Source: Cymbidium sinense (Eukaryota > Streptophyta > Magnoliopsida > Asparagales > Orchidaceae). From it: a DNA stretch of 64,000 nucleotides. Within the stretch, counting starts at the first letter, position 1. Every line of letters begins with the position of its first letter. The notes beneath the pieces were generated by a model. The model ran no database searches, had not been told where the DNA came from, and saw only the letters and a program-made list of their open reading frames with translations. The translations under genes and the position numbers were made by a program. Positions 47,401-60,900 of this stretch are shown one piece after another. The stretch is from positions 51,590,703 through 51,654,702 of the forward strand of contig CM038214.1 of NCBI GenBank assembly GCA_021442155.1. Direction: 5' to 3'.

Positions 47401-49107
47401 CAAAATGATTTTTGTTTAGTTTAAAATTTGATTTAATTTTGAAAAGGTGAGATGAGTTTGCTATTTATACTCCATTCCCACATGTGTTTTGTATTTTTAT
47501 TTAATTTTTAGGTAATTAGATCCATTTTTATGTGTTGATTAGGTTAAGGTATGAATTAAGTGGCTTAATTAACCCTTACCTACACCACCTTAGATGATTT
47601 AACTAAATAATTATGAGCCAATGAGATGACATAAAACCCACAAAGAATTTAAATTTATAATTCACCTAATAATGAAAAGGCCTAATGTAATTTGGCTCAT
47701 AATCAAAAGTTAATTATGCTAAGGGGTTTAGCTTAAGTAATTTCAAAATATCCTTTCCCAAATGTGAATTGGATTTTTATTTTCTTAATTGAACTTGGCT
47801 ATTAAACACCTACACATCTACCCAAGGTAGATTAATTAAGTTCTGGAGCTTTTTAGAATTTTTAAAAATTGATTAAGGGGATAATTAATGAGTTAAACCC
47901 TTAATTAAGAGGAGATTAAGGAGAGAAGAGGGGGTTTAGGGAATACCTTAGGGGAAATGCCCCAAAAATTATTCCATAAACCTCCTACTTATTGGATCTG
48001 ACCTTAATCAACCCTAATCGTAGGGTGAAGCCACCAAGCATAACTTAATTACCCTTAATTGCATGAAAGGGGCAATTAGAGAATGAAATAGCAATTTCCC
48101 AAATTAAGCCTTCAATAAATCTCAAAATAATTAGGGGAGGCATAGGTCATCCCCTAAAATGAACCCCAAAAATTAGAGATTAATTGATGACCTAATTCAT
48201 GGATAATTAGCTAATTAAGATTCCCAAAGAAACCCAAATTTAGAGAAATGAGTAATTCAAAATCCATTGAAATCATTTTTAAAATATTCTAGATGAAATT
48301 ATCTTTTCATAACATTTTTCTTTTTATTTTTCTAATTTTTCTAGAGAGAATTTTGAATTTTAGAAGTTTTTTGAATTAATTAGGAATTAATTAGTTCATT
48401 TCCTTAATCCTAACTAATCCCTAGCTCACCAAGCATGGCGCTCGCATGTTTTACATCACGCCATGAGTGACTTAATGTCACATCCCAAATGGCAGTGTAG
48501 GTGGACGCGCTTATATCATTAGCCGTCCGATTAAAGATCAGATTGCTAAGGATTCACCCACACTTTAAAACAAATAAATGGATTTATTAATCATGCTAAA
48601 TAATCTCAACCGTCCATCTAAAATGAGTGGCTGGACAGCTGAGATGAGACAAGTTCTTTTGCTTGATCAATAGAGACCGGCCATGATCATGGGGAAGATC
48701 CAATCTCGATCTAGCATGGAATCACACCAAAATCAACCCACACCATCTAGAGAAATAGAATGATAATTCCAACGGCTAAAATTTGATGAAGTGAGAATTT
48801 CTTTCATAAATCTCCACACCACATTAAGTTTAGTGATCAAAAAATTCCATACCTCACCGGCACTCGAGATCGATGAGGTAGCTTCATCTGGTGGAGACGA
48901 AGCCCTATTGAAATTCCTAGGCGTTGTGATTAAGTGGATCAATGGATGGACCAGCACCACTTCATTTGGGGTTCAGCTTTGATTGAATTGATCCTCTCCT
49001 TGCTATGAGAACTCTAATGTGAGCTTTAGTGAGCTTGGATTGGTCTTTAGAAGAAGTGTGTAGGAGGAATTTGGAGGAAATCAAGTGTAGAGGAAGTTAG
49101 AAATTCA
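44408..49107 (-). repeat. Shared LTR (copy B): 5' LTR of E1, 3' LTR of E1b
   Basis: Homologous to 23,574-27,937 over most of its length. The left end is AGTGGAGAAAAAT where copy A has TGTGGAGAAAAAT, so the terminal base is mutated. The PBS-like site follows on that side. The right end on minus begins TGAATTTC after a purine-rich tract. Because a PBS lies on one side and a PPT plus 3' region lies on the other, it serves two elements. A long + pyrimidine run lies at about 45,541-45,595. Plus frames at 44,279-45,872, 48,791-48,982 and 49,273-49,470 have no support. Confidence 0.68.
48507..48520 (-). promoter_or_regulatory. Candidate TATA box of LTR B
   Basis: Minus reads AATGATATAAGCGC, equivalent to the LTR A site, with CGTCC and CGGACGGCTAA conserved around it. 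About 590 bp from the inferred LTR start. Confidence 0.4.
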
Positions 49108-49122
49108 CTCAACCTCCCCTAT
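49108..49122 (-). other. Candidate polypurine tract of E1b
   Basis: Minus AATAGGGGAGGTTGAG abuts TGAATT of LTR B. Same position as the E1 candidate, and richer in G. Confidence 0.45.
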
Positions 49123-52100
49123 TGTTTCATTGTGGAAAACCGAGAAAGAAGAATTCAAATCCCTTCTAAAGACCTTGGGTATGCTCCTTGATGATTTCCA
49201 AAGGTTCCTAAGCTTCAATCGACAGAGAGTGAATTAAAATTTCATTGAATTAGGGGGAGTATATCTCCCCAAATGGAAATCGGATGGCCAAACCATGAGT
49301 TGTCTTTTGGATCCAATTGCACAAATTGGAGAGGTTGTGTAGGCTATTTTCAGTGTGCACATGGTCAGTTTGACCCAAGGAATGGATTGCCAACTTCCCA
49401 TGTGCTGAATTTAAGCTTAAGAGGGAATTTAAAAATTCAATTTTGCTCTAAGTGGTCGAATTTGTTCTAGGGACGAAATGGGCTAACCCAAACACATTGG
49501 GTTGGGTGCACCACTCATCTCTAAGGCCCCTTGAGCTTTTAGGAAAGCCACAAGTGATTGTGAAGAGGGTATGACCAAAATACTCATGGGCTAGGCCAAA
49601 ATTTGTTCTATGGCCTAGGGATAGAATGGTCAAGTTTGCACTTTGGACATGTTGGGTATGTGGAGAAATTAGGTTTGGCCAAGTTTCATTGGATTTGGAA
49701 TCCATTTTATAGGGTTTGGCTCATGTTGACCCATTTAGGTCAAAATGGATCAACTTGGGTCAAGTTGACCAATAGGTTAAATTAGGTCAAACCAAGTATT
49801 GGGTCAAGTTCATATGACCATTTGAAATTTTTTGGTGGCTTTGTATATTTGGTTTTGGCTCATATCACTTCACTTATGTCAAATGGGTCAAGTTCACCTA
49901 TTTGACCCATTTGACCTATTGGTCAAGGGTAGGTTAGGTTTGATGGAGGATTGGTATCTTTGTTTCCAATCAATTTGGGTTAGGTTTAATTTTGGCTCAA
50001 CATGACCCCTTTAGGTCATGTTGGGTCTAAGGTCAATTAGGCTAGGTTGGGTCTAGTTGGCCAATTGAGGCTTTGGTCAAGGTCCACAAGTGATTTTTGA
50101 TGTACTTGACCCATTAGTTCTAATCAATTCGGCTTAGATCAAGTTTTGACACAATTTAACCCTTTTGGTCAAAATGGGTCAACTTGGGTCAAGTGGGCCA
50201 ATTGGGCTATGTTAGGCTCAAATGTTGGCTTGGTCAAGTTCAAACATAGGTTATGAGTGAACTTAGATCAATGGTTTTACTCAATTTGGCCTATGGTGAA
50301 ATTTTGGGTTAAGATTTTAGCATTTGATATTATCATCCCAATTGATTGATTGATTTGAGATATATATGAGTTCAATCCAATTTGGTTAGGATCATTTAGG
50401 TCACTTTGGGTCAAGTGAGCCTAAGTGGGTCAAATGGCTTGGTCAAAGCTTGATTTGAAAATAATTGATCTTGCACCTGAACTTATGATTGAAATATAAA
50501 TCCATTTACAAGTGGTTTGAAGTCAAATGGATTTTGATTCATTTAAAAATTTCATATTCAAAGGAAGAATATGACAAGATTTTGGGTTTGATTTTTGAAT
50601 TAGGTTTTGATTGAATGATTGTAGTTTGGATTTATATATGAGTTCGTGATTGTAGGATTGATTGAACCATAAGAGAAAATCAAGAGTTTGGCTTGATTTG
50701 AAAATGATTTGGCTAAGTTCAAGATTTTGACTTGAAAGGCTTAGATTGGATTTTGAATGGATTTGAGTTTGCTTTTTGGAATTGGTTTTGATTGTTTGAA
50801 TTTATATTTCATTTTTATATGTGAATATGAATGAGGATATAAATTGATCTTGAGAAAATTTCAAAGATTTGAAGGGGTTTAATCATGATTTAGGTTAAAT
50901 CCATTAAAGACAATTTAAAGGATTTCAAGAAATTTTTAATTTGAAACTTAATTTTTGAATTGGATTTGATTGATTTATATTTATATTTCATTTATATATG
51001 AGAATATAAATGAAAATATAAATAAGTTTTAAGAAAATCTCATGAGTTTAAATGGGTTTGATCAAAGTTTTGGTTAAGTCCATAAGGTAGGCTTAGGGAT
51101 TTAAGGGAATTTCAAGGATTTTAAATTTGGAATTTAACTTTTTGAGTTGGATTTAATTGATTTATATTTATATTTCATTTATATATGAGAATATAAATGA
51201 GGATATAAATAAGTTTTTAGAAAATCTAATGAATTTGAATAGGTTTGATGAAGGTTTAGACTTGATTTTGGCTAAGTCCTTTGATGGAAAATTAAAGGGA
51301 CTTAAGAAAATTTTCATGAATTGATTTGGAATTTTGAATTTGATTTGATAGGTTTGAATTTATATTTCATTTATATGAGAATATAAATGAGAATATAACT
51401 TGATCATGAGAAATTGTCAAAGATTTGAATAGGTTTGAATCATAGTTGTGATTAAGACCTTAAGGGAAGCTTAGAGACTTAGGCAAAATTTGGACTTAGG
51501 AATTTTTGGAGGATTTTGATCATAGGATTCAATCATGAATTTCAATCATATGGAGTTGATTTGAGTTTGGAGAAAATCAAATATAATTGATTTGGAGTTT
51601 GACTTGAAAGAAGGAAAGTGAGGAATGGTTTAAGCTAAGGGTAGGAAGTTTTCCTAACACCCATAAGGCATGACATATTTCTATGGCTAACTCTTCTAAG
51701 TCTTCCAGGCTAGGTTGAGTGTCCACCTAATCACTATATTTGTCTTAAGACTAAAAAAATTGTTAAAGTCTAAGAGAAATCCTGAGCCTATGATGGAGGG
51801 GTTGAGAGCTCCTTCTAAAAATGAGGTCAATAAAGGGCGCCCAATAGGTGTGGTGTGACTGACAAAGAACACCACACTTATCGGTATTGACCAAAATGAT
51901 CAACAAAACCAGAAGATCACAAGCACTAATAGAAACAATCTATCCTTAACCTAAGGAAAAGAAAGAATCCAAAGCTTAGTGCAATGTGGCTCTACTTATG
52001 TCCAAGACATAAGAGAGAGGGAAGAAATGCACTAAGGGATATAATGTGAACCTTCCACTAGGGAAGCAGGTTTAAGTTACCTACAAGAAGATGAAAGTTT

Positions 52101-54261
52101 TGATTTGATTCTCACTGAAGAGAGATCTCCGCTAAGGGAGAGGGTTGAATTGTTTCAAATTTTTGATTAGGTTTGAATTTTTATTTTAGGATGAACCCTA
52201 TGGGTTTGCAATGGGTTTTTCTGAATATGAGCCATGGAGGCTAAGACCTAATTTAGATTTACCAATCCAAAGGGGTTGCCTACTAAGCACATAGTAAGAC
52301 TAGTCAACCAAAGGGATGCCTTTCGGTATGCAGTAGTTGTACTAGGAAGAAAGCATAGTAGACTTACATCCTCTTAGTAAGGACCAGTTACTAGGGTAAT
52401 CTATTGGCAAGACAACAGATTGAACCCAACCTAGGGCTGACTATTGAGTGAATGTCACTGGGGGACTTAGATAAGCTCAAAGATAGTCAAGATTGATTTC
52501 ATTTTTAGATTTATTTATTTTAATTATGATGGATTCCATAAGTTTGCGATGAATCGTATTGAGTAGGGGCTATGGAAGCCTAGACCTAACTTAGATTTAT
52601 TAATTCAAAGTGAGTAGTCTACCAACCACAAGGTAAGACTATCTAACCAGGGAGAAATGCCTTTTGGTACACAATGGTCAACCCTTAAGAAGAAAGTATA
52701 AGGCCTTACACCTTCTAGAGACAAGAAACTACTAGGGTGATCAGTTGCTTTGAGCACCAAATCGAACTCGACCTAGGGCTGACTATTGAGTGAATGCCAC
52801 TAGGGGACATAAATTACCTCGAAGATAGTTAAAATATTATTTTTAATTTTTAATTTATTTTGATATATTTTGTTGGTTTATGATGGATCACATTGAGAAG
52901 GAGCTTATAGAAGCCTAGACCTATCTCATATTTACTGAACCAAAGAGAGTAACTTCCTGGTCAATGGGAGAACTATCCAACCAAAGGAGTGCTTTTTGGT
53001 TTGTAATAATCAATTGAAGGGAAGAAAGCTTGAGGACTCACATCTCCCGCTAGAAAAGATCGCTAGAGTGATCAGTTGCTTTAGGCAGCAAATTGAACCC
53101 GACCTAAGGCTGTCCGTTAGTTTGCGATAATCATGCTAGAAAGAATGCGTCATAGTCTTATATCTTTCAAAGCAGAATGACTGTTGGGGTAACCTATTTA
53201 TGGAAAAATAGATTGAACTCGACCTAAGGGAGACTATGCAGTAAGTACCAACCTGGGGATTTATCTCAACTCTGGTAGTCAGGCAATTCTTATAGGGAGT
53301 TTTGCTGATGCTGCCCTGAAGATAGGATGCCTGCTTGGGAGAAGGGGCCCTTTTGGGGCTTGAATTCCTAATCCACAAGTGAATTAATTTTATTTATTTC
53401 ATTTGTTTGTTTTAGTTTGGTTTATTTATTTTATCGTGGATCTTGTTAGTTTGTGAAGATCAAACTGAGAAGGAGCTTATATCAACCTAGACATATCTTA
53501 GATTTACTGAACCAGGGGAAAATCTATGCATCCGCTAAATAAATTTTCCAAACACAGGGGTGGCTACTAGGAAAGGGGGACTGTTCAATCCAAAAGTAAC
53601 CCGGGTAGTGTCTAAATGGAGTCACAAAGTACTTAATCCAAATAGAGTGCCCACAGGGGATGGGGTCGGTAAGGGATTAATCTAACACCGTGGAGAAGAT
53701 GACATGGCTAGTCATAAATCCAATAGGTATTCGATATCCAACTCAAGGAGAAAGGATGGGGACTCATATCTACCAAGCGTGGTGTACCCATCGGGTGAGT
53801 CACTGTCAACATAGCAAACATCAACAAACCTAAGGTGCCCATCGGTTTGCCATAATTAGACTAAAAAGAAAGCTCAGGGACTCACATCCTCTTATAGCAG
53901 AACTGACTACTAGGATAGTCTATCTTCGGCTCGATAGGTGTTATCCGACCTAGGGCACTACTGAGTGAATTCCCACTAAGAAAGGATGTCGCTTGGGTTC
54001 TCTCTTATTTATGCCAATTGAGATAGGATGCCTCTCGAGTTCTCTAATACCTATCCTAATAGCATCGAAATATTTTGTTTGTGTTGTGAAAGAGGGATAG
54101 GATGCCACTGGGGGACACTTACACCTACCCTAGACACATCACAGTGGATTCATATGACAAACAAACAACACTTCGAAAGAAGAGAAGATTTGATGAATGA
54201 ATAAAATTTAGTTCTTTTTGTTAATGATTATTTTCAAACAATTTTTGTTTCATGGGTAATA
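49123..54261 (-). repeat. E1b 3' region with three repeat types
   Basis: Parallel to 27,957-33,664. GGTCAA/TTGACC tract at 49,640-50,440. The 185-bp hairpin repeats are at about 50,800-51,480, with TCATTTATAT...ATATAAATGA perfect near 50,989 and 51,175. A spacer follows at 51,640-52,180. The 335-bp repeats start near 52,192, 52,527, 52,860 and 53,437. Repeat number and order match E1. Some units near 53,950 are shortened relative to E1 (33,000-33,300 has no counterpart). The small frames 49,448-49,705, 49,603-49,785 and 53,136-53,378 are not genes. Confidence 0.72.
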
Positions 54262-55036
54262 TTTTTTTAGATGGAGCCCATTAATTGGAAGCATCAGGTG
54301 TTCGTATTTACAATCAATAAGCTAATAAGATCCTCCTTGGTAGGCCTTCTCTATGACATAGGGGCCTTCCCAACTGGGTTCAAACTTGCCTCCCATCTTT
54401 TGACGGGCAATAATTGGTCTCCTTAGGACTAACATGAGTTATCCTACTCCAAAAGACTTAGGGCAGACCAGCTTATTGTGAGCTTGAATCATGTTGGCCT
54501 TGTACAACTCGAGGTTCTGGCATGCCCGCAGGAGACTCTCGTTCAAACTTTCGAGCTCTTCTAACCATAACTTTTCATTCTGCTATGTAGTGATCTTGTT
54601 AACCAATACTATCCTTAGTGATGAAAGTTGAACTTCTAAGGGAAAAATAGCTTCATACCCATACACTAAGGAAAATAGGGTAGACTGAGTTGGAGTTTAG
54701 TATGTGATGCGGTTGGCCCACAATGCTTCAACCAACTACTCATTCCACTGTTATTTGTTGTCATCAAGAGTCTTCTTCAGTATCTGGATGAGATTTTTGT
54801 TGAATGCTTCTATTAAGCCATTAGTTCTGGGGTAGTAGATGGTGGAGTATCTCCAATCTATACCTTGTCTTCTAGCAAAGCTATTGTTCTTCATGCTTTT
54901 GAATGTAGTACCATTATCAGATATAATTTTTTGAGGCACCCCGAACCTATATATGATATGGTTCCTGATAAACTGAAGCACATGGTGAGCTATGACCTCT
55001 TTGAGTGGGATGGTTTCTGCCCACTTGGAAAGTAGT
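54262..55036 (-). pseudogene. E1b integrase fragment
   Basis: C-terminal two-thirds of integrase on minus. The piece at 54,751-54,981 reads HIIYRFGVPQKIISDNGTTF, then WRYSTIYYPRTNGLIEAFNK, so the middle Asp and the Glu of the catalytic triad are both kept here. The GPY/F region is near 54,360-54,400. The fragment ends at 55,036, just at the FSKW block that follows the first catalytic Asp, where it joins sequence from the middle of a 3' region. Zinc finger and first Asp are lost. Confidence 0.83.
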
Positions 55037-58000
55037 CAGTAGTAGCTAATTGAGTATGTGGAGAAAATAGGTTTGACCAAGTTTCGTTGGATTTGGAGTT
55101 CATTTAATAAGGTTTGGCTCATGTTGACCCATTTAGTCAAAATGGGTCAACTTGGGTCAAGTTGACCAATTGGTCAAATTGGGTCATACCAAGGGTTGGG
55201 TCAAGTTCATATAACCATTTGAAATGTTTTGGTAGCTTTGGTTTGATTCAATTTGGTATATTTTTGAATTTGGCTCATATGACTTCATTTAGGTCAAATG
55301 GGTCAAGTTGACTTTTTTGACCCATTTGACCTATTTGAGGTAGGTCAAGTGTAGGTTTAGGTTAGGTTAGTCATATGGAGTGGATTAGTATCTTTGTTTC
55401 CAATCAATTTTGGTTAAGTTCAAATTTGGCTCAACATGACCCCTTTAGGTCAAGTTGGGTCTAAGGTCAATTGGGCTAGGTTAGGTCTAGTTGGCTAGTT
55501 GAGGATTTGCAAGTGATTTGTATTGAACTTGACCCATTGGGTTGGATCAATTTGGCTTAGATCAAGTTTTGACACATTTTGACCCTTTAGGTCAAGTTGG
55601 GTCAACTTTGGTCAAGTGGCCAATTGGGCTAGGTTAGGCTCAAATGTTGGCTTGGTCAAGTTCAAACATAGGTCATGAATGAACGTAGATCGATGGTTTC
55701 AATCAATTTGGCCTATGGTGGAATTTGGCTATGTTAGATTTCATTTTGGGCTAAGTGTTGACTTGGTCAACCCTTAGGTTTGACTTGGTTTGACCCAATC
55801 TGATTGATTGATCATCACATGATGATTGTTGATCATGATGAGTGGCATAGGTGAGTTTGGTTCAATCCAATTTGGTTAGGATTAGAATTTGTCTCATAAG
55901 GGTACTTTAGCTCACTTTGGGTCAACTGAGCTTAAGTCAGTCAAATGGCTTGGTCAAAGCTTGGTTTGAACTTGATTAATCTTGTATATGGACTTATGAT
56001 TGAAATATAAATCCATTTATAAGTGGTTTGAAATCAAATGGGTTTTGATCCATTTGATAATTTCATATTCAAAGGAAAAATATGAAGAGAATTTGGCTTT
56101 GATTTTTGAACAAGGTTTTGATTTTGTGATTAAAGTTTGGACTTATATATGGGTTCATGATTGTAGGGTTGGTTGAATCATGAAGGACAATCAGGAGTTT
56201 GGCTTAATTTGAAATTGATTTAGCTAAGTTCAAGATTTTGACTTCAAAGACTTAGGTTGAATTTTGAGTGGGTTTGCATTTGATTTTTGGAATTGGTTTT
56301 GATTTTTTGAATTTATATTTCATTTATATATGTGAATCCAAATGAGAATATAAATGGATCATGAGAATATTTCAGGGATTTGAAGTGGTTTTGATCATAA
56401 TTTTGGTTAAGTCCATTAAGAGGGATTTAAGGAACTTAAAAAAATTTTGGAATTTGAAGTTTGAATTTTTGACTTTGGTTTGATTGATTTACATTTATAT
56501 TTTATTTATATATGTGAATATAAATGAGAATATAAATGAGATTTGAGAAAATCCCATGACTTTGAATTGGTTTAGAGTTGATTTTGGTTAAGTCCTTAAG
56601 AGAAGATTAAGGACTTAGAAAGATTTGGACTTAGGAATTTTGATGGATTTTGATCATGGGTTTCAATTATAGATTTCAATCATGGATTTCAATCATGGAA
56701 TTGATTTGAGTTTGGAGAAAATCAGATAGAATTGATTTGGAGTTTGAGTTGGAAAGAAGGAAAGTGAGGAATGGTTTAAGCAAAGGGTTGCAAATTTTCA
56801 TAATACCCCTAAGGCATGACATATTCCTATGGCTAACTCTTCTAAGTATCTAGGGCTAGGTTGAGTGTCCACCTAATCACCAGATGTGTCTTAAGACTAA
56901 GGAGCTCTTAAAGTCTAAGAAGAATCCTATGCCTAAGATGGAGGGGTTGACAGCTCATTCTAAAAATGAGGTCAACAAAGGGCACCCAATAGGTGTGGTG
57001 TGACTCACAAGGAACACCGCATGAATTGGTGTTGACCGAAATGATCAACAACACCTAGAGATAACAAGCACTAACCGAAACAATCTATCCTTAACCCATG
57101 GTGTAGAAATAATCCACATCTTAGTGTAATGTGGCTCTACTTATGTCCAAGACATAAAAGAGAGGGAAAAATCCACTTCAGAGATAGAGTGCGAACCTTC
57201 CACTAGGGAAGCAGTTCAAGTCATCCACATGGGGATGAGAGGTTTGATTTGATTTGAATCTCACTTTGAAGAAAAAGATTTGATTTGTTCCTCCAGGGAA
57301 GAGGGTTGAATTTGTTTCAATTTTATTAAGTTTTGAATTTTAAGAAATGGACCCTATTAGTTTGTGATGGATTGCACTGAGTAGGGGCTATGAAGGCTAA
57401 GACCTAACTCAGATTTACCAATCTAAATGGGTGGTCTACTATGAACATAGTAGGACTAACTGACCAAAGGGATGCCTTTCAATATGCATCAACTGTACTA
57501 GGAAGAAAGCATAGTAGACTTACATCCTCCCAAGTAGAGATCAGTTGCTGGGGTAATCTATTGGCAAGGCAACAGATTGAACCCAACCTAGGGTTGACTA
57601 TTGAGTGAATGTCGTAGGGGGACTTAGTTCAACTCAAAGATAGTCAATATTGATTTCATTTTTAGGTTTGTTTATTTTGATTATGTTGGATCCCATAGGT
57701 TTTCGATGAACTACACATAGTAGGGGCCATGGAGGCCTAAACCTAACTCAGATTTACTAATTCAAAGGGAGTAGTCTACCAACCATAAGGTAGGACTATC
57801 CAACCAAAGGGGAAATTCCTTTTGGTATACAATGGTCAAGTTAGGAAGAAAGCATGGGGACTCACAACTTCCACAACAAGGAACAACTGGGGTGATTGGT
57901 TACTTTGGGCAACAAATCAAACTTGACCTATGGATGACTATTGAGTGAATGCCTCTTGGGGACTTGGATCAACTTGATGATAGTTAAAGATTAATTTTCA

Positions 58001-59874
58001 TTTTTAATTTGTTTTTGTGGCTTCCTTTGGTTTGCGATGGATCATACTAAGAAGGAGCTTATAAAAGCCTAGACCTATCTCAGATTTACTGAAATAATGG
58101 GAGTAGCTTCCTAGCCGATGGGAGAACTCTCCAACCAAAGGAGTGCCTTTCAATTTGCAATGATCAATTGAAGGGAAGAAAGCTCAGAGACTCACATCTT
58201 CCACTAGAAAAGACTATTAGGGTGATTGGTTGCTTTTGGCAACAAATCGAACATGACCTAGGGCTATTCGTCGATTTGTGACAATCATGCTAGAAAGAAT
58301 GCGTTATAGTCTTATATCTTCCAAAGCAAAATGACTGCTGGGGTAACCTACTTGTGGGAAAACCAATTGAGCGCAACCTAAGGGCGATTAATGAGTGAGT
58401 ACCAACCTAGGGATTTATCTTAACTCATGTAGTCAGGCAAATCTTATAGGGAGTTCTGTTGACACTGACCTAAAGATAAGATGTCTGCTTGGGAAAAGGG
58501 GCCCTTCGGGGGCTTGAATTCCTAATCCACAAGAGAATTAATTTTGTTTATTTTATTTATTTTTATCGTGGACCCTATTAGTTTGCGAGGGATCAAGCTG
58601 AGAAGGAGCTTATATCAGCCTAGATCTATCTCAGATTTACTGAACCAAGAGAGAATCTGCACACCCGCTAAACAAAATCTCCAACCATAGGGGTGGCTAT
58701 TAGGAAAGAGGGACTGCCCAATCAAAAAGTAACTCAGGTAGTATCTAAATGAAGTCACAAAAGACTTTATCCAAAATAGAGTGCCCGCATGGGATGGGAT
58801 AAGTAAGGGCTTAATCCAGTACCCTGGAGAAAATGACATGGCTAGTCATATATCTAATAGGTATTTGGTGTCCAAGTCAAGGAGAATGTGCGAGGACTCA
58901 TATCTACTAAGAGTGGTGTACTCACCGGGTGAGTTACTGTTAGCATAACGAACATCAACCAAACTAAGGTGCCTGCCGATTTGCAATAATCAACCTAGGA
59001 AGAAAGCTCAGGGGTTCACATCTTTTATAGAACCGATTGTTGGGGCTTTCGCTTGACAAGTGCTATCCACCTAGCTGAGAAAGTGAACACCGGGGAACTT
59101 ATGTTAACTTGAAAGTAGTCAATAGGAAAGGAGCCTATGTGAGACTTATCCTAAACCTCAAATATACTCAACATTATTAGTGCATGATGACTAGTTCAAG
59201 AAAAAAAACATGGGAACTCACATATTCTTAAGCAAAGTCAATATGAGGTAGCTTACTGGCTGGGCAGTGAAGCCTACCATTCTAACAAAGTGCTCGTTGG
59301 TTTATAATGATCAAGTTAGAAAGAAAGCACAGGGACTCATATCTTCTAAATAAATGACCACTGGGGTGGCATACTAGCGAGGTAGTATGTAGATCTGACC
59401 TACAGCAACTAATGAGTGAGTGCCACACGAGGCTTGCTCCCACATCAAAATAGCTTGAGGCAAAAGATTTATGTTTATTTTTGTGTATGTTTCAAAAAGT
59501 ATATGATGCATCTATGGGACTCTTACACCTACCTTAAACACACTAGGGGTTTGATGAAATGGTTCCACTGATGGCAACATGATACCTGCTAAGAAAGGAT
59601 GCCGCTTGGGTTCTCTCACACATATCTTAGTTATTATAATCAAAATAGGATGCCTCTCGAGTTCTCTTACACCTATTCAAATAGCATCAAGAGATTGTGT
59701 TTTTATTGTGAAAGAGGGATATGATTCTACTGAGGGACTCTTACACCTACCCTAGACACATCACGACGGATTCACAAGACAAGAAAACAACACTTCGAAA
59801 GAAGAGAAGATTTGATGAATGGAATCATATTTTTATTCTTTTTATTAATAATTGCTTTTGAAACATGATTTGTT
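55037..59874 (-). repeat. E2 3' region (LTR side missing)
   Basis: Starts abruptly at the equivalent of 28,490 in E1, about 550 bp short of the PPT, and has no LTR attached. Then follow the GGTCAA/TTGACC tract (55,050-55,960), hairpin repeats (56,310-56,660, fewer than in E1), a spacer (56,790-57,340) and 335-bp repeats (near 57,350, 57,686, 58,020 and 58,565, continuing to 59,760). The frames 55,114-55,311 (plus) and 58,615-58,839 (minus) are not genes. Confidence 0.72.
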
Positions 59875-60900
59875 TTATGGGTAATATTTCCTTAAGTAGA
59901 GCCCATTAATTAGAAGCATCGGGTGTTTCCCTTTACAATCAACAAGTTGATAAGATCCTCTTCGGTTGGCCTTATCTATGGCATAGGGGCCTTCCCAAGT
60001 GGGTTCAAACTGGTCTTCTATTTTTTGACGAGCAATAATTGGTCTTTTTAGGACTAACACAAGTTCTCCTACTCGAAAAGACCTAGGGAGGATCAGCTTA
60101 TTATGAGCTTGAATCATTTTAGACTTGTACAACTTGAGGTTCTAGCACACCTGTACACGACTCTCCTCCAAACCTTCAAGCTCTTCTAACCGCAACTTTG
60201 CATTCTACTCTGTAGTGATCTTGTTACCCAATGCTATCCTTAGTGATGGGAGTTGAACTTCTAAAGGAAGGATTGATTCAGACCCAACATTAAAGAAAAT
60301 GAGGTAGACTGAGTTAGAGTTTGATATGTGGTGCGGTAGGCCCATAAGGCTTCAACCAACTGCTCATTCCACTGCCATTTATTGTCATCAAGAGTCTTCT
60401 TCAGTATCTGGATGAGAGTTTTTTTGAATGCTTTCGCTAAGCCATTTGCTCTAGGGAAGTAGATGGTGGAGTATCTCCAATCTATACCGTGTCTTCTAGC
60501 GAAGCTGTTGAACTTCAAGCTTTTGAATGCAATACCATTGTCGGATATAATTCATCGAGGCACCCTGAACCAATATACGATATGGTTTCTGAAAAACTAA
60601 AGCACATGCTGAGCTATGATCTCTCTGAGTGGGATGGCTTCTGCCTACTTGGAAAAGTACTCAGTGGAAACTAAGATGAAGCAATGCCCCTTGGAAGAAG
60701 GAGGATCAATCAGACCTATAATGTCGGTACCCCAACATTCAAATGGACATGAAGCCAATGTAGGGTGTAGAATGTTGGTTGGTTGGTGGAGGACCACACC
60801 GTGCACCTGACACTGATGGCATCTCCTAGCTACATCAATGCAATCTGTAATCGTTGAAGGCCAGCAGTATTCAAGTCGCTTGATCTTCATCTTCATCTTT
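59875..60900 (-). pseudogene. E2 integrase relic
   Basis: Best integrase C-terminus of the window at 59,875-60,132: MIQAHNKLILPRSFRVGELV, FEPTWEGPYAIDKA, ending YLRKYYP and a stop, so the natural end of the polyprotein is visible. The core at 60,261-60,518 has WRYSTIYFPRANGLAKAFKK, with Lys at the catalytic Glu position. The N-side at 60,645-60,896 has RRCHQCQVHGVVLHQPTNIL and FECWGTDIIGLI, then HCFILVSTEYFSK, with Glu at the first Asp position, followed by a stop. Two of the three catalytic residues are therefore changed. Plus frames 60,489-61,071 are shadows. Confidence 0.88.
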
